A DNA stretch of 64,000 bases, from assembly GCF_000377945.1 (NCBI RefSeq), contig NZ_KB898938.1:1-64000 (forward strand). The letters are read 5' to 3'. Below are positions 28,201 to 35,085 of this stretch, piece by piece (positions within the stretch are counted from its first letter, which is position 1; each line of letters starts with the position of its first letter). The notes under the pieces are model-generated. The model was not told where the DNA came from, ran no database searches, and was given only the letters and a program-made list of their open reading frames with translations. The translations under genes and the position numbers were made by a program. The stretch is from Thioalkalivibrio sulfidiphilus. GTDB taxonomy: Bacteria > Pseudomonadota > Gammaproteobacteria > Ectothiorhodospirales > Ectothiorhodospiraceae.

Positions 28201-28372
28201 GCGTTCCGTGCAGGCCCAGTTCCTGATCCCCATGGCGGTGTCCATCGTGTTCGGCCTGGGTGTGGCCACGGTGCTGGTGCTGGTGGTGATCCCCGCCCTG
28301 CTGGCGGTCCATGAACGCCTGGCGGATCGGCTCTCGGGCCGTTCCTCGAACGAGGTGGCAACGGCTGGATGA
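25241..28372 (+). CDS. RND efflux pump, inner-membrane transporter subunit
   Basis: 1043 residues, typical of HAE1/AcrB-family RND transporters. TM1 is near residue 12-30, and two large periplasmic loops and twelve predicted helices follow. Conserved segments include QFFPNFALDFVTVRVVWTGA after TM1, LGIIVDNAIVVSEHAY in TM4 with its essential acidic residue, and LTGIVVNNSIILVSFYQSL in TM10. It exports hydrophobic compounds, or possibly metabolites, using the proton gradient. It pairs with the adaptor encoded upstream; an insertion of two REP-like elements separates them. The substrate is not predictable. Confidence 0.93.
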   Translation: MRPRNRGLIRLFLCHRVAANLLVALMVLSGSWALIKLNTQFFPNFALDFVTVRVVWTGASAEDVETGIITPLEQELRTVDGLRNMTSTAALGVGSITLEFQSGTDMSLASDQVKDIVSQQRNLPEAAEEPVVTRVIRYEPVARMLITGPADMRELRPLVRDFEQQLLDRGIARIDFKGLPEEEMAIQVPMARSLELGMSLDQIGDRVAGISRDLPAGMVGRDDTARQIRSLEQRRDELAFAQLALRADAEGGLIRLGDVAHIERRPRDNQVSVRYRGEPAVEMQLQRTETADALKSSAILMDWIAEVTPTLPPGVELHLYDQFWELIYERIMLLLKNGIGGLVLVLAILFLFLNGRLALRVALGIPVAFTTAFLVLWLLGGSINMISLFGFIMSLGIIVDNAIVVSEHAYTQYQRGMTPTQAAERGAKRMLAPVISASLTTVAAFLPLMLIGGIIGNILFDIPLVVVCVILATLAISFLILPAHLKNSMEKISPPREGSFRARFDARFEHFREHSFRRMVQWATAHSGITLSGAVAVLILAFGLMAGGRIGFTFFPNPEGTVVNAAANFVAGTPPQRVEAFIEHVEEALFDAEAALGGGLIRNVVVRLGSGVEQGGAAQAPSGDQFGSILVELVSPDRREVRNTELIRAWQERVRLPAGIELFSITERQAGPPGRDVDVRLTGADPNRLKQAALELTEAMNDYPGVFAVEDDMPFGREQLIYRLRPEGLALGLTTESLGRQLRAAFDGRLAQIYQEGLEEIEVRVVLPDTERHRTAMLERFAVVLPGGGIAPLDTVAELLPRQGFETLRHADGRLAVSVSSEVDRTQNNAARIREQLAADVLPDLAQRHGVTYSFEGRAADQAETLGDMRMGLIFALAMIYLVLAWVFGSYGWPLVVMAIIPFGLLGALVGHWLMGLELTILSLFGLFGLTGIVVNNSIILVSFYQSLREEGMDRELAIVEASCQRLRAVVLTSFTTIAGLIPLLFERSVQAQFLIPMAVSIVFGLGVATVLVLVVIPALLAVHERLADRLSGRSSNEVATAG

Positions 28373-28412
28373 TATGCTGTGGTGCTGAATCCACGCCCTT
28401 GCACGATCCCAG

Positions 28413-29396
28413 ATGACCGCAGCGACAGTCCGTCTAATCCCCGGTGACCACACGTTCAGCGTCGAGGGCGAGGAGACCATCCTCGAGGCCGCCCTGCGCG
28501 CCGGCCTGTCAGTCAATTACGGCTGCAGCAACGGCAACTGCGGGGATTGCCGCGCCCGGGTGCTGGAGGGCGAGGTGCGCAAGGTCCGGCCCCACGACTA
28601 CGTGTTCAGCGAAGCGGAGAAGCAGCAGGCCTACACCCTGATGTGTTCCGTCACCCCGGTCACCGATCTGTTGCTGGAGGCCGGGCTGGCCGAGGGCCCC
28701 GAGCAGATTCCCTTGCAGCGCGTCAGCGCCACGGTGCGCGGCATCGAACGCCCGGACCCCCATGTGCTGATCCTGCGCCTGCAGACACCCCGGACCCAGC
28801 GGCTGCGCTTTCTTGCCGGTCAGTCCGTTCGCCTGGATCTCGGCGGGGGTTTATCCGACACCCTGCCCCTGGCCAACTGCCCCTGTGATGATCGCAACCT
28901 GGTGTTTCACCTGGACGCCTCGCGGGACGATCCCTTCATCAGGCATTGTCTGGATCAGCTGGGCAAGGGTACGAGCGTGGACATCGAGGGTCCCGAGGGA
29001 GATTTCGTGCTCAGCGAGGAGCATCCCGGCCCGCTGATCTTTCTGGCCATGGATACGGGCTTCGGCCCGGTGCACAGCCTGGTGGAGCATGTGCTGGCCC
29101 AGGAGACCGGCGAGGCCCTGGACCTGGTGTGGGTGGCCAGCGGGGAACGGACCCATTACGAGGACAACCTGTGCCGGTCCTGGAACGATGCCCTGGACGG
29201 GTTTCGTTACCAGGCCTTGCGTGTCGAGACTGACGCTCAGGTGGAAGCTGTCATCCGGGATGCCTTGCAGAAGGTCACGGATGCGCCTCAACGGGATGCG
29301 TTCGTGGCGGGTGCCGAGGCTTTCGTCCGGGCGGGGTTGTCGGCCCTGGAACAGATCGGGGTGCAGGCGTCGCGCTGCCGAAGCCTGGTGCTGTGA
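28413..29396 (+). CDS. 2Fe-2S ferredoxin-NAD(P)H reductase fusion protein
   Basis: 327 residues. The N-terminal plant-type ferredoxin domain has CSNGNCGDC with a final Cys in LMCS, the standard four ligands. A flavin-binding barrel (residues about 100-190) and an NAD-binding domain (LIFLAMDTGFGPVHSL) follow. The same layout is seen in CDP-6-deoxy-delta-3,4-glucoseen reductases and aromatic oxygenase reductases. It would transfer electrons from NAD(P)H to an oxygenase or other acceptor, but no oxygenase gene is adjacent. It starts 40 bp after the RND pump gene. Confidence 0.85.
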   Translation: MTAATVRLIPGDHTFSVEGEETILEAALRAGLSVNYGCSNGNCGDCRARVLEGEVRKVRPHDYVFSEAEKQQAYTLMCSVTPVTDLLLEAGLAEGPEQIPLQRVSATVRGIERPDPHVLILRLQTPRTQRLRFLAGQSVRLDLGGGLSDTLPLANCPCDDRNLVFHLDASRDDPFIRHCLDQLGKGTSVDIEGPEGDFVLSEEHPGPLIFLAMDTGFGPVHSLVEHVLAQETGEALDLVWVASGERTHYEDNLCRSWNDALDGFRYQALRVETDAQVEAVIRDALQKVTDAPQRDAFVAGAEAFVRAGLSALEQIGVQASRCRSLVL

Positions 29397-29473
29397 GGGA
29401 GTGCAAAAGCCTAACGACGTTCCGCATGAGCGGCGAGCTCGCCGTGAACCGCCACATCCATCTTGGCATCGGC

Positions 29474-29536
29474 GTTCGGCCCGTGGTCGGGCCTCCTACA
29501 GTGTGAAGGTGCAGGAGCGGCGACCTCGCCGCGAAC
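29474..29536. repeat. REP-like element pair downstream of the ferredoxin reductase
   Basis: GTTCGGCCCGTGGTCGGGCC (from 29474) is a reverse GTAGGAGGCCCGACC element. GCAGGAGCGGCGACCTCGCC (from 29511) is a forward GTAGGAGCGGCGACC element. The convergent genes on either side suggest a terminator or mRNA-stabilising role. A further truncated copy (GCGGCGAGCTCGCCG) lies near 29430. Confidence 0.65.
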
Positions 29537-29548
29537 GGGGTGTCCGGA

Positions 29549-30193
29549 TCAGAACCGCTGTTCCAGGATCAGCGCCTGCCCCTCGTTGCGCATCTCGACG
29601 CGGCTCAGGAAGGTCATGCCCAGCAGGGCGATGTGGGGGGAGTTGCCGGGCAGGATCAGGGCCCGGACATTGCGCTGCTCGATCTCGCCAACGCGCACCC
29701 GGTCCAGGGTGACTTCGTAGGCGAACGTGGTCCCCGAGGCCGTGTGCGCCTGGGTGAGTTGGCCCCGGGTGTAGTCGATGCCCAGACGCTGCGCCTCGTT
29801 GGCACTCATGGCGATGCTGGTGGCGCCGGTGTCCACCAGGAAGGTGATGGTTCGGCCATTGATACTGCCGGTGGTGGTGTAGGCGCCACGGGAGTCGGCA
29901 TAGATCTGTGCACGGGCCGACTCGCGAGCCTGGAAATTCCCGCCGGCCCGTCCGCCGAGGGCCACCTGACGCCGCTGCCCGTTGATGTCCAGCACCACGT
30001 GCCCGGCCCGGCTGTCCGTGGACAGCAGGTGAACGCCCTCCTCGCTGCGTTCACCCACGCGCATCACCTGGCGCTTGCCATCCACTTCGAGCATGGCGCG
30101 GTCGGGAAAGATGCCCAGCACCAGCACGTCCCGGGCCTGGACGGGCAGAGAGAGCATCAGCAGGCAGAGCAGGATCCAAGGGGTGCGTGCCAC
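29549..30193 (-). CDS. retropepsin-like aspartic protease, TIGR02281 type
   Basis: 214 residues from a GTG start, with an N-terminal signal peptide (WILLCLLMLSLPVQA). The C-terminal half is a single-lobe clan AA aspartic protease with the active site FLVDTGATSIAMS (about residue 110) and a hydrophobic flap-partner region HIALLGMTFLSRV. Such proteins act as dimers, as retropepsins do. The periplasmic substrate is unknown. A half-copy of the CAAG word repeat lies just upstream. Confidence 0.88.
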   Translation of the reverse strand: MARTPWILLCLLMLSLPVQARDVLVLGIFPDRAMLEVDGKRQVMRVGERSEEGVHLLSTDSRAGHVVLDINGQRRQVALGGRAGGNFQARESARAQIYADSRGAYTTTGSINGRTITFLVDTGATSIAMSANEAQRLGIDYTRGQLTQAHTASGTTFAYEVTLDRVRVGEIEQRNVRALILPGNSPHIALLGMTFLSRVEMRNEGQALILEQRF

Positions 30194-30211
30194 GGGTGAT
30201 CACAAGGGAAG

Positions 30212-30332
30212 AGAGACAAGAGACAAGATACAAGATACAAGGGAGAAATAGTAGAAAGTCAGGAAGTAGGAAGCTTCGCACTCCTTGCTCGATTCGTACC
30301 TCCAAATTCCAAATTCTCACTTCCCACTTCAA
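30212..30332. repeat. half-elements of two word-repeat families
   Basis: 30212-30243 carries AGACAAG twice, then ATACAAG twice, with no opposing arm. 30301-30332 is the complement of GAAGTGG, GAAGTGA, GAATTTG, GAATTTG; a short facing copy (GAAGTAGGAAGC) is at 30263. The pgpA stop codon (30329) lies in this second run. Confidence 0.6.
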
Positions 30333-30823
30333 TTGCCGCCCCACCACCAGGCGATCAGCTGCAGCACGATCAGGGCGTAGATGCCCGCCACGATGTCGTC
30401 CATGACAATACCCGCGCCGGTGTGCATCTGCCGGTCGAACCAGCGGGCGGGCCAGGGCTTGACGATGTCGAACAGGCGAAACAGGGCGAAGCCGATCAGT
30501 ATCCAGACCCAGCCTGCGGGCGCGGCGATCATGGTCACCAGGAAGCCGGCGAACTCGTCCCAGACGATGCCGGGGTGGTCATGCACACCCAGCTTGCGCG
30601 CGCTCTGGCCGCACAGCCAGAAACCCGCCAGGGTCACCAGGAGCGTGGCCAGCAGATAGGCCCACAGGGGCAGCGGCTGCAGCAGCAGGAACAGGGGGAT
30701 GGCGGCCACCGTGCCGGCGGTTCCCGGTGCCCAGGGTGAGAGCCCGGAGCCGAAACCGAAGGCGAGGAAATGCACCGGGTCGGTGAAGACCGTGCGCGCG
30801 GGCGGTGGCGGAATGCGGGGCAT
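30329..30823 (-). CDS. pgpA: phosphatidylglycerophosphatase A
   Basis: 164 residues with three to four membrane helices. The family signature GFGSGLSPWAPGTAGTVAA is near residue 23, and VWDEFAGFLVTM and FRLFDIVKPWPARWFD follow. It removes phosphate from phosphatidylglycerophosphate at the inner membrane in cardiolipin and PG synthesis. It lies 15 bp after thiL, the same order as in E. coli (nusB-thiL-pgpA). Confidence 0.95.
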   Translation of the reverse strand: MPRIPPPPARTVFTDPVHFLAFGFGSGLSPWAPGTAGTVAAIPLFLLLQPLPLWAYLLATLLVTLAGFWLCGQSARKLGVHDHPGIVWDEFAGFLVTMIAAPAGWVWILIGFALFRLFDIVKPWPARWFDRQMHTGAGIVMDDIVAGIYALIVLQLIAWWWGGN

Positions 30824-30838
30824 GGCTTCGGTCCGTTC

Positions 30839-31813
30839 TCATGTGAAATGCTGGTAACCCGGTTTCGGGAGGCTGAATGGCCTGCCCTCGGCATCCAGGA
30901 CACGCAGCCCGGGTTCGGCGTCGATGGTCCCGATGCGTGTGAAGGGTGTGGGCACGCAGGTCCTGAGCAGCCCGGCCACCCCTTCCGGCAGGGTGAACAG
31001 CAATTCGTAGTCATCGCCCCCGGCCAGTGCCAGGCCCCAGTCCGGGGCATCACCACAGAGTGCACGAAAGGCCTCGGACAGGGGCATGTGAGACAACTGG
31101 AGTGTCGCGCCCACCCCGGAGGACTCAAGCACGTGGCCCAGGTCCGCCAGCAGGCCGTCGGAGAGGTCGATGGCGCAGCGGGCCTGACCGCGCAGGGCGA
31201 GTCCCGCCTCGATGCGCGGACTCGGATGGGTGAGTCGTTCCACGAGCCAGTCCGTGTTCACGTCTCCCTGGCCCCGATGCGCCCACTGCCTGAGTCCCAG
31301 GGACGCGTCGCCCAGGGTGCCGGTCACATAGATGCCCTCCCCAGCCCGCGCGCCGGCCCGGCGCAGGGCCTGGCCACGGGGCACGAAACCCATCACCTGG
31401 ACCGTGACGCTCAGGGGGCCCTGGGTGGTGTCCCCGCCCACCAGGTCCATGTCATGGCGCCGGGCCAGTCCTAGGAAGCCTTTGCTGAACGCGGCCACCC
31501 AGGCCTCGTCGGCCTCGGGGAGGGTCAGGGCCAGGGTGGCCCAGGCGGGTGTCGCACCCATGGCCGCGATATCACTGAGGTTCACCGCCAGCGCCTTGTG
31601 GCCCACCGCTTGGGCCGGGGTATCCTCGGGGAAATGCACCCCGGACACCAGGGTGTCCACGCACACCACCAGTTCCTGGTCCGGCGGAACCCGCAGCAGG
31701 GCCGCGTCATCCCCCACGCCCAGGATCACGTCCTGGCGTGTCCCGGGTCGGGTGAAGTACTTGCGGATGAGATCGAATTCGAGCACGAGAGGGTCTGCCT
31801 GTCCTGAAAACAT
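30839..31813 (-). CDS. thiL: thiamine-monophosphate kinase
   Basis: 324 residues from the ATG at 31813. A GTG at 31786 (giving VLEFDLIRKYF) matches the family N-terminus better and has GGACAGG upstream, so the true start may be there. It has VILGVGDDAALL for Mg-ATP binding, VNLSDIAAMGATP and IDLSDGLLADLGH. It phosphorylates thiamine monophosphate to the diphosphate. It is separated from nusB by the long inverted repeat at 31821. Confidence 0.94.
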   Translation of the reverse strand: MFSGQADPLVLEFDLIRKYFTRPGTRQDVILGVGDDAALLRVPPDQELVVCVDTLVSGVHFPEDTPAQAVGHKALAVNLSDIAAMGATPAWATLALTLPEADEAWVAAFSKGFLGLARRHDMDLVGGDTTQGPLSVTVQVMGFVPRGQALRRAGARAGEGIYVTGTLGDASLGLRQWAHRGQGDVNTDWLVERLTHPSPRIEAGLALRGQARCAIDLSDGLLADLGHVLESSGVGATLQLSHMPLSEAFRALCGDAPDWGLALAGGDDYELLFTLPEGVAGLLRTCVPTPFTRIGTIDAEPGLRVLDAEGRPFSLPKPGYQHFT

Positions 31814-31820
31814 GGGAAAG

Positions 31821-31923
31821 CGAACCGCAAAGGACGCGAAGGTATACGCGAAGGGCGCAAAGGTTTTTTATAAACGAGTTCCTTTGCGTTCTTCGCGCAT
31901 CCTTCGCGCCCTTTGCGTTCCGG
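31821..31923. repeat. 43-bp-arm inverted repeat of CGCAAAGG/GCGAAGG words
   Basis: The left arm (31821-31863) and right arm (31881-31923) are imperfect complements around a T-rich 17-nt loop. The arms are built from CGCAAAGG, CGCGAAGG and related words. It sits in the nusB-thiL junction, with the thiL start 8 bp from the left arm. Confidence 0.8.
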
Positions 31924-31933
31924 CTTTTGACTT

Positions 31934-32383
31934 TCAGTTAGCCGAGGCTTCCATGGCCCGCAGCTGCCGCCCGAGCTTGTCCAGCACGCCGTTGACGAAC
32001 TTGTGTGCGTCGGTGGCGCCGAATTTCTTGGTCAGTTCCACCGCCTCGTTGATGACCACCCGGTAGGGGATGTCGATGCGCTGCTTCAGTTCAAACGTCG
32101 CCAGGCGCAGGATGGCCCGCTCCACCGGGTCCAGCTCGGCGACGCTGCGGTCCATCTGGGGTGCGAGCAGTTCGTCCAGTTCGTCTACCTGTTCAGTGAC
32201 GCCCAGCAGCAGTTCCCGGAAGTAATCCGCATCGGCCTTCTCGAGCTCAGGGTCCTCCCGGTACTGCAACAGGATGTCCTTGGGGTGGTAGCCGGTGAGT
32301 TGCCACTGGTAGAGGGCCTGCATGGCCACGCGCCGGGACTGGCGGCGGGCGTGGCTCAGGCGTCGATTGTCGGGTCCGGTCAA
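31934..32383 (-). CDS. nusB: transcription antitermination factor NusB
   Basis: 149 residues from TTG at 32383, with AAGGG seven bases upstream and the ribH stop 3 bp away; the next ATG is at residue 21, inside the conserved start of the domain. It has RRVAMQALYQWQLTG and the C-terminal IDIPYRVVINEAVELTKKFG with VNGVLDKL. NusB with NusE binds boxA RNA during rRNA transcription. Confidence 0.95.
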   Translation of the reverse strand: MTGPDNRRLSHARRQSRRVAMQALYQWQLTGYHPKDILLQYREDPELEKADADYFRELLLGVTEQVDELDELLAPQMDRSVAELDPVERAILRLATFELKQRIDIPYRVVINEAVELTKKFGATDAHKFVNGVLDKLGRQLRAMEASAN

Positions 32384-32386
32384 GGC

Positions 32387-32866
32387 TCAGCCCTTCAACT
32401 GCTTCATCAGGCTGACCATCTCCAGGGCGCCCATGGCGGCGTCCACGCCCTTGTTGCCCGCCTTGGTGCCGGCGCGCTCCACGGCCTGCTCGATGGTGTC
32501 GGTGGTAAGCACGCCGAAGGACACCGGCAGACCGCTGTCCATGGAGACCATGGCCAGGCCCTTGGCGCTCTCGCCGGCCACGTAGTCGAAGTGCGGGGTG
32601 GCGCCGCGGATCACACAGCCCAGGGCGATGATGGCGTCATGCTTGCCGGACTTCGCCATGGCCTGGGCGGCCAGGGGCAGTTCATAGGCGCCGGGCACGC
32701 GCACGATGGTCATGTCCTTGTCCTTCACCCCGTGGCGGCGCAAGGTGTCCACCGCCCCTTCCAGCAGGCGCTCCACGATGAAGCTGTTGAAGCGGGCCAG
32801 CACGATGCCGTAACGGCCGCCGGCGGCCTGGGTGAAGTCGCCTTCAATGGTCTTGATGGAAGTCAT
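32387..32866 (-). CDS. ribH: 6,7-dimethyl-8-ribityllumazine synthase
   Basis: 159 residues. It has [33 protein letters not shown], and the catalytic stretch [19 protein letters not shown] containing the conserved His. It condenses the ribityl pyrimidine with dihydroxybutanone phosphate in riboflavin synthesis. Tightly followed by nusB. Confidence 0.96.
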   Translation of the reverse strand: MTSIKTIEGDFTQAAGGRYGIVLARFNSFIVERLLEGAVDTLRRHGVKDKDMTIVRVPGAYELPLAAQAMAKSGKHDAIIALGCVIRGATPHFDYVAGESAKGLAMVSMDSGLPVSFGVLTTDTIEQAVERAGTKAGNKGVDAAMGALEMVSLMKQLKG

Positions 32867-32905
32867 TGGGTCATTCCCGTTTGAGTTTTAATTCGATGTC
32901 TGTGT

Positions 32906-33030
32906 TTCAACGCTAAGGCGCAAAGACGTGAGGAACGCAAAGGATACCTGCTGAAACAGAAAATCTCCGCAGTGTTTGCATCAATCGCGGCAACTGGTTT
33001 CAACGCAGGTCGGGCTTCAGCCCGACCTGC
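32906..33030. repeat. unpaired CGCAAAGA-family arm plus a separate REP-like hairpin
   Basis: 32906-32943 (TTCAACGCTAAGGCGCAAAG onward) is a near copy of the left arm at 54976 but has no opposing arm here. GCAGGTCGGG at 33005 pairs exactly with CCCGACCTGC at 33021 around CTTCAG. The second hairpin is related to the elements at 46973. Both lie in the ribBX-ribH junction. Confidence 0.7.
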
Positions 33031-33040
33031 GAGGGACTGC

Positions 33041-34156
33041 TCAGTCGCTCACGTACTCCACCACTTCCAGCCCGAAGCCACCCAGGCCGTGGAAGCGCTT
33101 GGGCGCCGACAGCAGGCGCATCTTCTGCACACCCAGTTCCGCGAGGATCTGGGCGCCGATGCCGTGGGTGCGCAGTTCCACGGGCTCGGCCTCGCCGTGC
33201 TCCACCGGGCGGCGTTCCTTGAGTGCCATCTGGCGGATGCGGCGCACCAGGTCCCGGGGGGATTCGGGCTTGCGGATGATCACCGCCACGCCCTTGCCGG
33301 CGGCACTGATGCGCGACAGGACGTCACGCAGGGGCCAGCCGCAGTCGGGGCCGTTGTAGGCGAGCGTGTCGCACAGGGTGTGTTCCACGTGCACCCGCAC
33401 CAGGGTGGGCTCGTCGCCGCGGATCTCGCCCATCACCAGGGCGAAGTGCAGTTCCTTGCCGATCACGTCCTCGAAGGCGTGCAGGCGGAACTCACCGAAC
33501 TCCGTGGGGAAGGCGGTTTCGGCTACCTGCTCCACGCTCTTCTCGTTCTCGATGCGGTAGCGAATCAGGTTCTCGATGGTGCCGATCTTGAGATTGTGCT
33601 CGGCGGCGAACTTCTCCAGATCCGGGCGCCGCGCCATGGTGCCGTCTTCGTTGAGGATCTCCACGATCACCGCCGCCGGCTCGAAGCCGGCCAGACGGGC
33701 GAAGTCGCAGCCCGCCTCGGTGTGGCCGGCGCGCACCAGCACGCCGCCCGGCTGGGCCATCAGCGGGAACACGTGTCCGGGTTGCACCACGTCCTCGGGC
33801 GAGGCATTGGGTGCCACGGCGGTGCGGATGGTGTGGGCCCGGTCGTAGGCGGAGATGCCCGTGGTCACCCCTTCCGCCGCCTCAATGGAGACGGTGAAGT
33901 TGGTGCCGTGCTGGTCGTTGGTGTCGGTGACCATCAGCGGCAGCTTGAGCTGCCTGCAGCGCTCCCGGGTCAGGGTCAGGCAGATCAGGCCGCGACCGTA
34001 GCGGGCCATGAAGTTGATGTCCTCCGGGCGAACCATGGAGGCCACCATGAGCAGGTCGCCCTCGTTCTCCCGGTCCTCGTCGTCCAGGATGACCACCATG
34101 CGCCCCTGGCGCAGGTCGTCGATGATCTCTTCTGTGGTGTTGAATGCCATGGTCAT
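33041..34156 (-). CDS. ribB: 3,4-dihydroxy-2-butanone 4-phosphate synthase with degenerate GTP cyclohydrolase II domain (RibBX type)
   Basis: 371 residues, or 369 from a second ATG at 34150. The N-terminal RibB domain is intact: [15 protein letters not shown], the [13 protein letters not shown] region and [10 protein letters not shown]. The C-terminal domain has the RibA fold pattern but lacks the zinc-binding cysteine cluster (normally with a RCDCG stretch); only [18 protein letters not shown] is found. Such fusions, RibBX, are known in Proteobacteria, where a separate RibA does the cyclohydrolase step. RibB converts ribulose 5-phosphate to dihydroxybutanone phosphate. No FMN riboswitch is visible upstream. 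Confidence 0.92.
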   Translation of the reverse strand: MTMAFNTTEEIIDDLRQGRMVVILDDEDRENEGDLLMVASMVRPEDINFMARYGRGLICLTLTRERCRQLKLPLMVTDTNDQHGTNFTVSIEAAEGVTTGISAYDRAHTIRTAVAPNASPEDVVQPGHVFPLMAQPGGVLVRAGHTEAGCDFARLAGFEPAAVIVEILNEDGTMARRPDLEKFAAEHNLKIGTIENLIRYRIENEKSVEQVAETAFPTEFGEFRLHAFEDVIGKELHFALVMGEIRGDEPTLVRVHVEHTLCDTLAYNGPDCGWPLRDVLSRISAAGKGVAVIIRKPESPRDLVRRIRQMALKERRPVEHGEAEPVELRTHGIGAQILAELGVQKMRLLSAPKRFHGLGGFGLEVVEYVSD

Positions 34157-34195
34157 CCGAGTGTTGTGCCTAAAAATGGAAATGCCTAAAACAAG

Positions 34196-34295
34196 GGACA
34201 GGATGAACAGGATTTTTCAGGATTAACAGGATATTGGGATTTGTTCTTAAACCAAATAATCCTGTTAATCCTGAAACATCCTGTCAATCCTGTCC
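34196..34295. repeat. 37-bp-arm inverted repeat of AACAGGAT words
   Basis: The left arm (34196-34232) contains GGACAGGATG, AACAGGAT, TTTTCAGGAT and TAACAGGAT; the right arm (34259-34295) is its near-complement. The 26-nt loop is AT-rich. It fills the ribE-ribBX junction, ending 2 bp from the ribE stop. The repeat at 36210 belongs to the same family. Confidence 0.85.
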
Positions 34296-34296
34296 A

Positions 34297-34962
34297 TTAC
34301 GATTTCTTACCCACAAAACCGTGTTCCGCCAGGAAGGCCTCGGTCAGTCCGCTGCCGGATTCGGCGGCCTTCTCGCCCAGCAGCAGGCGTTCCAGGTAGC
34401 GGGCGATCAGGTCCACCTCCAGGTTCACCCGGGTGCCGGCCCGGTAGAAGCGGATGGTGGTCTCCTGCTGGGTGTGGGGCACGATGTTCACGGAGAACAC
34501 CGCACCGTCCACCCGGTTGACGGTAAGGCTCACGCCATCCACGCAGATGGAGCCCTTGGGCGCGATGTAGCGTGCCAGGCCTGCCGGGGCGCGGATCTCG
34601 TAGCGTACGGAGCGGCCGTCGTCCTTCAGGGACAGCACCTCGCCCAGTCCGTCCACGTGACCGCTCACCAGGTGCCCGCCCAGGCGCGTGGTGGGCGTCA
34701 GGGCCTTCTCCAGGTTCACGGCGCTGCCCTTGCCCAGCGCAGCCAGGCTGGTGAGCGACAGGGTCTCTCCGGAAACATCGGCCACGAATCCATCCCCAGG
34801 CAGTTCCACGGCGGTCAGGCACACGCCGTTCACGGCGATACTGTCTCCCAGTTGCACATCGGAGAGGTCCAGCTTGCCGGTACGAATGCGCACCCGGCAG
34901 TCGCCACCTCTGGGCTCGATGCCCGCCACTTCGCCGACCGCCTGGATGATGCCTGTGAACAT
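34297..34962 (-). CDS. ribE: riboflavin synthase alpha chain
   Basis: 221 residues. It starts MFTGIIQAVGEV, as is standard, and has two related lumazine-binding halves: GDSIAVNGVCLTAVE near 45 and GSICVDGVSLTVNRVD near 140. It dismutates two lumazine molecules to riboflavin. It lies between word-repeat palindromes on both sides. Confidence 0.96.
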   Translation of the reverse strand: MFTGIIQAVGEVAGIEPRGGDCRVRIRTGKLDLSDVQLGDSIAVNGVCLTAVELPGDGFVADVSGETLSLTSLAALGKGSAVNLEKALTPTTRLGGHLVSGHVDGLGEVLSLKDDGRSVRYEIRAPAGLARYIAPKGSICVDGVSLTVNRVDGAVFSVNIVPHTQQETTIRFYRAGTRVNLEVDLIARYLERLLLGEKAAESGSGLTEAFLAEHGFVGKKS

Positions 34963-34996
34963 GGATGTGAATCCGCCGTTTTTCTGAAAATCTTCT

Positions 34997-35085
34997 GGGG
35001 GTCCGCAAATGAACGCGAATCAACGCAAATAAAAACTTTTCACTTGTGCTCTATTCGCGTCCATTCGCGTTCATTTGCGGACCCC
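34997..35085. repeat. inverted repeat with CGCAAATGAACGCGAAT words overlapping the ribD end
   Basis: GGGGTCCGCAAATGAACGCG (from 34997) pairs with the right arm ending 35085 over about 34 bp, with mismatches toward the loop. The right arm contains the last codons and stop of ribD (35071). The inner words GAACGCGAAT and CAACGCAAAT repeat at 10-base spacing. Confidence 0.8.

Noticed and set aside
25592-28516. 974-residue open frame opposite the RND pump gene
   Set aside because: High-GC antisense shadow: rich in His, Gln and Gly, no family motif, and the plus-strand frame is an intact RND transporter.
34157-34296. FMN riboswitch upstream of ribBX
   Set aside because: The space is filled by the ACAGGAT-word palindrome; I cannot find the conserved RFN core.
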